DNA from: Treponema sp.
GTDB taxonomy: Bacteria > Spirochaetota > Spirochaetia > Treponematales > Breznakiellaceae
Reading direction: 5' to 3'
DNA: 13,786 bases
Assembly (NCBI GenBank): GCA_009785045.1
Contig: WQXC01000037.1
Location: forward strand, 1 to 13,786
Below, piece after piece: positions 1 to 6,328 of this stretch. The position numbers and the translations under genes are program-made. Each line of letters begins with the position of its first letter. Position 1 is the first letter of the stretch. The notes under the pieces are model-generated. The model saw nothing but the letters and a program-made list of their open reading frames with translations. It was not told the DNA's origin and ran no database searches.

Positions 1-888
1 CATCTTTGTGGAGTTCGGCATACTTGGTAAGCCTTTCTCTTTTAACAAGTTTTACTTCTTTTATGGAATCAAGATTAATACCGTCTTTATGGAAGATAAA
101 TCCGTTACTGTCCGACATGCTTATTACTGTCGCGCCTAAAGAAATTGCTTTTTGCGCAGCAAAAATAGCGACATTGCCGCTTCCGGAAATAACAACTTTT
201 TTGCCGTCAAAGCCGTCGCTTTTTCCTTTGAGGTATTCGTTTACAATATACACAAGCCCATAGCCGGTAGCTTCGGTTCTTCCAAGAGAACCACCCCAGG
301 TAAGACCTTACCTGTGAATACTCCGGTAAAATTATTTACAATTCGTTTATATTGACCGTACATAAAGCCAACTTCACGCGCTCCAACGCCGATGTCTCCT
401 GCAGGAACGTCGGTATCAGGACCGATGTGGCGGTAAAGCTCAGTCATGAAAGACTGGCAAAAACGCATAACTTCGTTTTCGCTTTTACCTTTTGGGTCAA
501 AATCACAGCCGCCTTTACCGCCGCCCATTGGGAGCCCGGTAAGAGCGTTTTTAAAGGTTTGTTCAAATCCCAGGAATTTTATAATACTTTGATTAACAGA
601 AGGATGAAAACGAATGCCGCCCTTATAAGGACCAATCGCAGAATTGTACTGTACACGATAAGCGCGGTTAACTTGCACTTTACCAGTATCATCTACCCAG
701 GGTACTCTAAAAACAATCAAACGCTCAGGTTCGATTAAACGTTCCAAAAGGCCGGCTTTTTCATAAATACTGTCCTTATCGACAATAATTCGAAGCGATT
801 CCAGCACCTCTTTGGATGCCTGGATAAATTCTGGCTGCCCTGCGTCTTTTTTTTCGATAAGCGCAATAATGTTGTCTATGTAGCTCAT
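1..888 (-). CDS. gdhA: NADP-type glutamate dehydrogenase, partial and frameshifted
   Basis: Glu/Leu/Phe/Val dehydrogenase that interconverts 2-oxoglutarate plus ammonia and glutamate in the cytoplasm, linking nitrogen and carbon metabolism. The first 200 codons match the family closely: the substrate-binding PMGGGKGG motif, then DTDVPAGDIGVGAREVGFMYGQ. The ATG at 888 has the SD AGGAGA at 901-906. Reading from 888, the frame is lost near 306: after FTGK the sequence needs one extra G to read GLTWGGSLGRTEATGYG. In the shifted frame the family sequence continues cleanly to base 1, including the dinucleotide-binding GSGNVAIFAAQKA and a conserved region around SMSDSNGF. The gene is truncated by the window edge; about 297 residues of the usual ~445 are present. 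As written, the in-frame product would stop at 241 after 215 residues and lack the NAD(P) domain. This is either a sequencing error or a recent inactivation. The identity of the family is very secure. Confidence 0.93.
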
Positions 889-913
889 ATATTCTTTGTA
901 TCTCCTATTACTT

Positions 914-942
914 TTTATATATTTTTAAGGATATAAAGTCAA
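914..942 (-). promoter_or_regulatory. Predicted sigma-70 promoter of gdhA
   Basis: On the minus strand TTGACT (942-937) and TATAAA (919-914) are separated by exactly 17 bp. Transcription would begin near 907, just before the SD AGGAGA (906-901), giving a leader of about 19 nt for gdhA. It was called from consensus matching only. Confidence 0.6.
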
Positions 943-953
943 GATTAAAGAGC

Positions 954-982
954 TTGAGGTAAATGCGGGTTTATATTAATAT
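954..982 (+). promoter_or_regulatory. Weak candidate promoter of the hybrid kinase
   Basis: TTGAGG (954-959), a 17-bp spacer and TAATAT (977-982, four of six consensus bases) lie just ahead of the kinase ATG at 992. A start near 989 would leave almost no leader, and no SD is visible before this ATG. The surrounding DNA is so AT-rich that chance matches are likely, so this is tentative. Confidence 0.3.
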
Positions 983-991
983 TAAAATATT

Positions 992-3888
992 ATGTCTATT
1001 TATAAGCAAACGAGTTGCGTAATATTAATATTTTTATTATTTTTAATTACATTATTCGCAAGCTGTGAAAAAACCACAGAAAAAAATAAATATAAGACAT
1101 ACCCTGGTTATTCATCTTACAAAGATATTCCAGAAGTAACTTTTGATGAAATTGCCGCAATTGAAGAACTTAGAAATAAGTACGATTCGTTCTCATACGG
1201 CATGATTCATTCTACAGAAACCTTTTTTGATCACAGAAAAGGCGAAATGAACGGTTATTCAGCGTTATTTTGCAATTGGCTTACAGGTTTATTTGGTATT
1301 CAATTTGTTCCAGCTATCTACCAGTGGCACGAAATAATCCCGGGATTAAAAAATGGAACTATTCATTTTTCAGGCGATATAACAGCAACACCTGAGCGCA
1401 GGGAAACCTTGTACATGACGGATCCAATATCCCAGCGCACCTTAAAATATATGAGGCTCGCGGACAGTCATCCGCTTTCCAGAATAGCAGAAACAAAAAC
1501 ACTGCATTTTGCATTCATCGAAGGAACAACCACTTATGATTACGTCGTTTCTTCTCAGATCTTTGGTGATTTTGATTATTCTTTTATTAACAGTACAGGT
1601 GAAGCATACCAGCTTTTAAAAAGCGGAAGTATTGACGCATTTATAGAAGAAGGCATTGTAGAAGCTGCTTTTGATATCTATGGTGATATTATATCTCACG
1701 ATTTTTTCCCATTGCTTTACAACCCGGTTTCTTTAACAACTGCCAACAAGGAACTTGAACCGATTATATCTGTTGTACAAAAAGCACTTCTTAACGGATG
1801 CTCAAATTACCTTGCAGAGTTATCCAGGTTTGGAGAGCATGAATACCTTAAAAATAAATTTTTTATGATGCTTAACGATGAAGAACGTGAATATCTGCAA
1901 AATAATCCTGTTATTCCTTATGCGGCAGAACACTATAATTACCCTATTAGTTTTTATAACAAGTATGAAAAAGAATGGCAGGGGATTTTTCATGATGTTA
2001 TCGGCGAAATCCATGAGTTATCCGGTTTATTGTTTAAGATAATGAACGACAATCGTACTGCATGGCCGCAGTTACTTGGATTACTGGAAAGCGGTCAAGC
2101 CAGTGTATTATCTGAACTTATACCTACAGAAACCCGAAGGGAAAGAGGGTTTTTATGGACAACGACTCCAACAATGATGGATAACTATGCGCTCCTTTCA
2201 AAATCGGAAACACCGAATATCATACTTAAAGATGTTATAAATGTCAGGGTCGGTCTGCCGCGCGGTACTGCATATACCGAAGTTTTTAAAACATGGTTTC
2301 CAAATCATCCGTATACTATTGAATATGAAAGCGCAGACCTTACATTCAGCGCACTTGATCGCGGCGAAGTTGATGCGGTTATTTCCAGCCAGCGCCGCCT
2401 TCTGGCTATAACAAACTATCATGAATTCCCCGGCTATAAAGCTAATCTGGTTTTTGACCGCGCGGCGGAGTCATATTTTGGCTTTCATATGGATCAGGCT
2501 GTTTTGTGCTCCATTTTTAACAAAGCGCTTGTTATTGTTGATATAAAAAGTATTGCAGAACAGTGGACGCTAAAAACATATGACTATAAGGGAAAAATAG
2601 CGCAGGCTCAGCGTCCGTGGCTGATTGGCGCTTCTATTCTTCTTTTAAATATTCTTATACTAGTGATGATTATGTTTATCAGAAAGCATAACGAAGAGCA
2701 GCGCCTTGAAGAGCTGGTAAAAAAGCGGACTATTGAGGCTGAAGCTGCCAATAAGGCAAAAACTTTTTTCCTTGCCAATATGAGCCATGAAATACGCACC
2801 CCATAAATGCGATTTTGGGCATGACAAGAATCTGCAAAAATACAAACGAAATAGTAAAAAAGGATCATGCGCTTGTTAAGATCGAAGATGCTTCAACTCA
2901 TCTGCTTGGTATTTTAAACGATGTATTGGATATGTCTAAAATAGAAGCCAATAAGCTGGAGTTATCCCCGGTTGAATTTAACTTTGAAAAAATGCTGGAT
3001 AAAGTAATTTCTGTTATAAATTTCAGAGTAGAAGAAAAGAAGCAAACGCTGATAAAAAATATTGACAAAAATATTCCAAGTTATCTGATAGGCGACGATC
3101 AACGCCTTGCGCAGGTTATAACAAACCTGCTGTCAAATGCTGTTAAATTCACTCCTGAGGGGGGTGAAATTCAACTTAATGCAATTTTATTGTGTGCCGG
3201 TAAAGAGTGTCAGCTTCGAATCGAGGTAATCGACAATGGAATCGGTATATCAGCCGAACAGCAGGAAAGACTTTTTGATGCATTTGGACAGGCAGAGAGC
3301 GGAACAAGCCGTAAATACGGCGGCACAGGACTGGGGTTGGCTATTTCCAAACGCATTGTTAAACTAATGGGCGGAAAAATTTGGATTGAGTCAGAAATGG
3401 GAAAAGGCGCCAAATTCATTTTTAATGTAAAAATGCAAATGGGCGAAGACGGGTTATCTATCCAACAGGACAATAGTAATATTATTCAGGCATTAGACAA
3501 AAATGAGTTTGCAGAAAAAAGAATATTGCTGGCGGAAGATGTCGAAATAAACCGCGAAATAATAATAACGCTTTTGGAAGATACGGGTCTAATCATAGAC
3601 TGCGCCGAAAACGGAAAAGAAGCGCTTATAATGATAGCGTCGGATCCCGGTAAATATGATATGGTGTTTATGGATGTTCAAATGCCCGAAATGGACGGAT
3701 ACGAAGCAACCCGCTGCATCCGTGAGCTGCCCGCACTTGCAAATAAAAAACTGCCAATAATAGCTATGACTGCGAATGTATTCAAAGAAGACATCGAGGC
3801 CTGTCTTGCCGCGGGCATGGACGACCACCTGGGTAAACCGCTGGACATCAACGAAGTATTTGTGAAGCTACGAAAATATCTGGGTTAA
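992..3888 (+). CDS. Hybrid sensor histidine kinase with two periplasmic binding domains, frameshifted
   Basis: A BvgS-like hybrid kinase of about 965 residues once a single-base frameshift is repaired. Order: hydrophobic leader ending in a lipobox-like LFASC (Cys25); two tandem SBP_bac_3-like (Venus flytrap) domains, roughly 45-285 and 300-540, expected to sense a small solute in the periplasm; one TM helix about 547-568; a short coiled coil; HisKA with H599 in MSHEIRTP; HATPase with N-box (RLAQVITNLLSNAVKF), G1 DNGIGIS, F-box LFDAFGQ and G2 GGTGLGLAISK; and a C-terminal REC domain with phospho-acceptor Asp in MDVQMPEMDG (about residue 895) and the conserved Lys in GKPLD. No Hpt or output domain is present, so it must signal to a separate protein. 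As written, frame 1 stops at 2806 directly after RTP. Adding one C in the 2799-2802 run restores PINAILGM and the rest of the kinase to 3888. No SD precedes the ATG. The separate downstream reading frame has no plausible ribosome site, so I treat this as one gene. Confidence 0.9.
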
Positions 3889-3902
3889 CCAGAATAAGGA
3901 AA

Positions 3903-3931
3903 GGTGTCAGACGCTGTTGGCGCCTGACACC
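3903..3931 (-). terminator. Hairpin, likely terminator of the minus-strand operon
   Basis: An inverted repeat with 12-bp arms (3903-3914 and 3920-3931, one mismatch) and a 5-nt loop. On the minus strand the arm GCGTCTGACACC is followed by TTTCCTTATT, so it can end transcripts coming from the kinase, regulator and small ORF. On the plus strand it sits 14 bp after the hybrid kinase stop but lacks a T tail. The core AAAGGTGTC also occurs in the hairpin at 4800-4817, so it may instead be a copy of a dispersed REP-like repeat that doubles as a terminator. Confidence 0.55.
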
Positions 3932-3949
3932 GATTGGTTAGTCGTAGAA

Positions 3950-4000
3950 TTAATCCATTGTAATTGCTAAAACACCAAAAGACTTATATATATTAAACAT
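3950..4000 (-). CDS. 16-residue small ORF with ideal ribosome site
   Basis: Reads MFNIYKSFGVLAITMD then TAA. Its ATG (4000-3998) is preceded by AAGGAGGTG (4014-4006), with 7 nt between AGGAGG and the ATG. This is the best SD in the window, whereas several large genes here have none. It lies 135 nt after the response regulator stop on the same strand and 18 nt before the terminator-like hairpin, so it could be the last cistron of the two-component operon. Two readings are possible. It may be a real peptide (signal or leader). Or it may be the stub of a lipoprotein gene: from memory, Treponema lipoproteins often begin with a basic residue followed by KSFG-LAI-like signal sequence. The stretch 4001-4135 upstream is AT-rich and shows no other gene that I can support. 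Confidence 0.45.
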   Translation of the reverse strand: MFNIYKSFGVLAITMD

Positions 4001-4135
4001 AAAAACACCTCCTTATTTTCATGTACGTTTATATTTTCTATTGGTTTATTAATATCTGTCATGAGTAATTTTACATGGTTTGAGTAATATAAATCATTTT
4101 CTGTGAAAATCAACGGAAAAACAATAAAACTTATT

Positions 4136-4765
4136 TTAAAGTTTCTGCAGCTCCACTCTTGAACGTATCCCTGTCTTGTCAAAAATACAATAAACAATGT
4201 TCTGCACTGTACGGGGGCTAATTCCAAGCTGCTGTGCTATTTGCTTGTCGGAAAGCCCAGAGTTTACCATTGTAAGTATCTGCGCCTCACGTTTTGTAAG
4301 CAGGCAGAAAAGGTCAGTAACAATATCAAGTTTTGATTGAACTGTGTCGTCAATGCAGGTCTTTCCGTCAAGCGCTTTTAACAGAGCCTGTTCAAGTTCG
4401 TTAACGCTGCGGCGCTTACACATATAAACCTTTGCGCCAATGCTAAGAGCCGCGCTTACATGAACAAAGTCATCAAATGCCGAATAGACTGCAATAACAG
4501 GCATGGATTTTTTATTCTTTTTCTGGCTCTTTAACCACGGAACAATGCTGAACCCTAAACCGTCTTCTAACTGAATATCTAAAAGTAAAATATCTGCTGC
4601 AGCGTTTAATAATATATTTTTTGCTTCTTCAATATTTGAGGCGGCGCCAATAACCTTCCATCTGCCTGTACCTTCAAGAAAAGATACAAGTCCGTCGCGT
4701 AAAAGCGGGTGATCCTCGATAATGATGATTGTTGGCAGACATACTGCCGGATCTTTATTTGCCAA
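4136..4765 (-). CDS. NarL/LuxR-family response regulator
   Basis: A cytoplasmic two-component response regulator of 209 residues that binds DNA when phosphorylated. The N-terminal REC domain (about 12-130) has the acidic pair E17-D18, phospho-acceptor D63 in LLLDIQLEDG, a switch Ser in VYSAFDD (S95) and the conserved Lys at 117. The C-terminal LuxR HTH (about 155-209) shows LTKREAQILTMVNSGLSDKQ, QQLGISPRTVQNI and a terminal GIRSRVELQKL, all typical of the GerE fold. The only fitting start is TTG at 4765, with GGAG eight bases upstream; the nearby ATG is out of frame. It follows the NarX-type kinase gene by 101 bp on the same strand, and that kinase is its obvious partner. A short perfect hairpin lies in the gap. 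The target genes are unknown; the divergent S-like membrane protein gene is a candidate. Confidence 0.9.
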   Translation of the reverse strand: MANKDPAVCLPTIIIIEDHPLLRDGLVSFLEGTGRWKVIGAASNIEEAKNILLNAAADILLLDIQLEDGLGFSIVPWLKSQKKNKKSMPVIAVYSAFDDFVHVSAALSIGAKVYMCKRRSVNELEQALLKALDGKTCIDDTVQSKLDIVTDLFCLLTKREAQILTMVNSGLSDKQIAQQLGISPRTVQNIVYCIFDKTGIRSRVELQKL

Positions 4766-4799
4766 ATTAACACTCCGTATTTACTGGGGGCGCACTGTC

Positions 4800-4817
4800 G
4801 GACACCTAAAGGTGTCC
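4800..4817. repeat. Perfect 7-bp stem hairpin between kinase and regulator
   Basis: GGACACC (4800-4806), loop TAAA, GGTGTCC (4811-4817). It lies 35 bp upstream of the regulator TTG start and is not followed by a T run on either strand, so it is not a standard terminator. It could be an mRNA processing or stability element, or a short relative of the GGTGTC hairpin at 3903-3931. Confidence 0.5.
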
Positions 4818-4866
4818 TTGCGTTCTTTAATCATGGTTACTTCCATTTGTGCTACAGCGTGAAACA

Positions 4867-5613
4867 TTATTCATCCTCACGGCTTTGCCGTGCAAAATCT
4901 GCTGGGGGGGGTACTAATAGCTCAACCCTGACCATGAGGCCGTTTCCGGTTTCATTGATAAAATCGATATTTGCTCCCAGTATTGCTGCTCTTTGGCGAA
5001 TACTCCTCATCCCAAGCCCTTCTGTATTCCTGTTTATGAGCCCTACCCCATCATCAGATACACAGATTAATATATGATCGGCGCCGCCGGCAGGATTATA
5101 TCTGACTGACAGCGATGCACTATTTGCTTTTGAATGCTTTTCGATATTATTAAATGACTCCTGAACCATGCGAAAAACATGGAGCTGATCTTCTGCACAA
5201 AAAAATGAAAAATCCAGTGTTTCTTCTATAAAACAAGCGCACTGGATTCCTGAACGTTTGGAAAACTGCATACAGAAATGAGCAAGAGCATCTTTCAAAG
5301 ACAGGCATGTAAAATCCGGCGGCATTAAATTTACGCAAATGGAACGTATCTGACCGGAAACTGCTCTTCCGTGTAACTGCGGTAAAATCGTATCATGAAG
5401 CTCCCGGGAAATCCGCCGTCTTTCTGTCTCTAACCCCTCTATTACAAGGTTAGAAAAATCATGGCTTAGCTGCTCCTGTTTACGCGCTTTTCGTATTGAT
5501 AAATATAAATAACACAATAGAAGCATAAGCGCTGTGATGATTATAGTAAAAAGTATAACAAGGCGAATATAAGGTTCAATTCCATCCGGAAGAACCTGCG
5601 TTTCCATTGGCAT
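4867..5613 (-). CDS. NarX/DesK-type sensor kinase without sensor domain
   Basis: A 248-residue membrane histidine kinase of the HisKA_3 class. A single TM helix (about 16-39) follows a 15-residue N-terminus, so there is no room for an extracytoplasmic sensor. The cytoplasmic part has the phospho-acceptor H73 in RISRELHDT, then LMPPDF, a HATPase domain with N-box QESFNNIEKH (151-160), G1 SDDGVGL and G2 GLGMRSIRQRA. Only about 14 residues separate the HD pair from the QIRSI helix; in NarX and DesK roughly 50 residues fill this space, so the dimerisation hairpin is strongly shortened. The C-terminus VPPPADFARQSREDE is encoded across a run of eight C (minus strand) and is not family sequence. The gene is cotranscribed with the downstream regulator and divergent from the S-like membrane protein. 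The ATG at 5613 has no SD; a second ATG two codons in is also possible. Confidence 0.87.
   Translation of the reverse strand: MPMETQVLPDGIEPYIRLVILFTIIITALMLLLCYLYLSIRKARKQEQLSHDFSNLVIEGLETERRRISRELHDTILPQLHGRAVSGQIRSICVNLMPPDFTCLSLKDALAHFCMQFSKRSGIQCACFIEETLDFSFFCAEDQLHVFRMVQESFNNIEKHSKANSASLSVRYNPAGGADHILICVSDDGVGLINRNTEGLGMRSIRQRAAILGANIDFINETGNGLMVRVELLVPPPADFARQSREDE
4904..4911. repeat. Homopolymer run of eight G/C in kinase 3' end
   Basis: Eight G on the plus strand (C on the coding strand), within the last 16 codons of the NarX-type kinase. Losing one base would give a longer, different tail ending near 4832; gaining one would shorten the tail to a stop near 4889. A perfect 6-bp stem hairpin (4878-4892) follows directly. 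It could be a slippage site or simply a place where the read count is unreliable. Confidence 0.6.
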
Positions 5614-5636
5614 AGAATTACATTATAGGATATAAT
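5608..5636 (+). promoter_or_regulatory. Sigma-70 promoter of the S-like membrane protein gene
   Basis: TTGGCA (5608-5613), an exact 17-bp spacer, then a perfect TATAAT (5631-5636). The expected start is at 5642-5644, which is the ATG itself, so the mRNA is predicted to be leaderless. AGGA at 5627-5630 is the only SD-like sequence and would lie upstream of the transcript start. The -35 box covers the start codon of the divergent kinase gene. Confidence 0.6.
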
Positions 5637-5649
5637 TCAACATGCGCAA
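5622..5649 (-). promoter_or_regulatory. Candidate promoter of the two-component operon
   Basis: On the minus strand, TTGCGC (5649-5644; only TTG matches consensus), a 16-bp spacer and a perfect TATAAT (5627-5622). Initiation would fall near 5615, one to three bases before the kinase ATG at 5613, predicting an almost leaderless mRNA. It overlaps the opposite promoter at 5608-5636. Confidence 0.5.
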
Positions 5650-6328
5650 GACTTTTTTAATGCTCATTTTTTGCCTTATCGGAATTTTCTTAAATATCGC
5701 ATTTACAAGGCTCTGCTTTATAACAGGGCTTCCATTGTACCTGGACACAATTCTGACTATAACCATCACCTTAAGCTGCGGACTTGGCTGGGGAATACTG
5801 TGCGGAACATTAACAAATGTATTATGCCACTCAATTTTCGGCTATGGCTGGGAAGCATATCTTTTTACAATCTGTAATATTGCAACAGCTTTAATAACAT
5901 GGTTTTTTTACCGCTTTTTTATGCAGGAGCTTGAGGGTACTCAGGAACTTGCGAACCAGAATGTATCAAAACGCGGGCTCAGAGCTCTCCAGCATAATAG
6001 CAGTCAGCTTAGCAGAATAATGGACAGGGTTATAATCTTAATTCTATTTTCTTTTGCTCTTTGTTTAGCAATGAGCATTTTAGGCGGACTTATAGCAACA
6101 ATTATCCAAATGATAGATTCTGCATACTCGGATGACAACGGTATTACCGGCGTATTAAGCGCTACAATGTTCGGGCAAAACGCGCCAATATTATTAAAAG
6201 AAATAATTTCCCGTATTCCGGTAAACATAATAGACAGACTAATTTCTGTTTTTGCCGGATACGGGATTGCTCTGCTTCTAAATAAATGTTTTAAGCGCTT
6301 AAATATTTCTCTGCGCTCGCAAGCTTAA
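5642..6328 (+). CDS. ECF-transporter S-component-like membrane protein
   Basis: A 228-residue integral membrane protein with hydrophobic segments at about 4-22, 31-55, 71-92, 126-154 and 197-214. The pattern LYLDTILTI...GLGWGILCGTLTN followed by a TM segment, and the C-terminal PVNIIDRLISVFAGYGIALLL, resemble S (substrate-binding) subunits of ECF vitamin transporters and the related membrane-sensor domains found fused to signalling proteins. A polar loop at about 94-125 separates the two halves. No ECF ATPase (EcfA) or EcfT gene is nearby. The gene is divergent from a kinase that has no sensor domain of its own, across 28 bp, so I infer a sensory role rather than transport by itself. Its 3' end overlaps the convergent aminotransferase gene by 38 bp. 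The substrate cannot be told. An unrelated polytopic membrane protein remains possible. Confidence 0.65.
   Translation: MRKTFLMLIFCLIGIFLNIAFTRLCFITGLPLYLDTILTITITLSCGLGWGILCGTLTNVLCHSIFGYGWEAYLFTICNIATALITWFFYRFFMQELEGTQELANQNVSKRGLRALQHNSSQLSRIMDRVIILILFSFALCLAMSILGGLIATIIQMIDSAYSDDNGITGVLSATMFGQNAPILLKEIISRIPVNIIDRLISVFAGYGIALLLNKCFKRLNISLRSQA

Noticed and set aside
963..1022. Upstream 19-codon ORF overlapping the hybrid kinase start
   Set aside because: GAGG lies only a few bases from its ATG and the peptide is unremarkable; in AT-rich DNA this is likely chance.
2795..2806. Programmed -1 frameshift in the hybrid kinase
   Set aside because: CACCCCA is not a slippery heptamer that allows re-pairing in both sites, and no downstream structure is evident; a missing base is simpler.
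2815..3888. Separate kinase/regulator gene starting at TTG 2815 or ATG 2821
   Set aside because: No SD, and the frame already encodes the conserved residues INAIL before 2815; it is the second half of the frameshifted hybrid kinase.
3967..4227. Minus-strand 86-codon open frame overlapping the regulator 3' end and the small ORF
   Set aside because: No SD, out of frame with the regulator, overlaps it by more than 90 bp, and uses the strong SD region as coding sequence.
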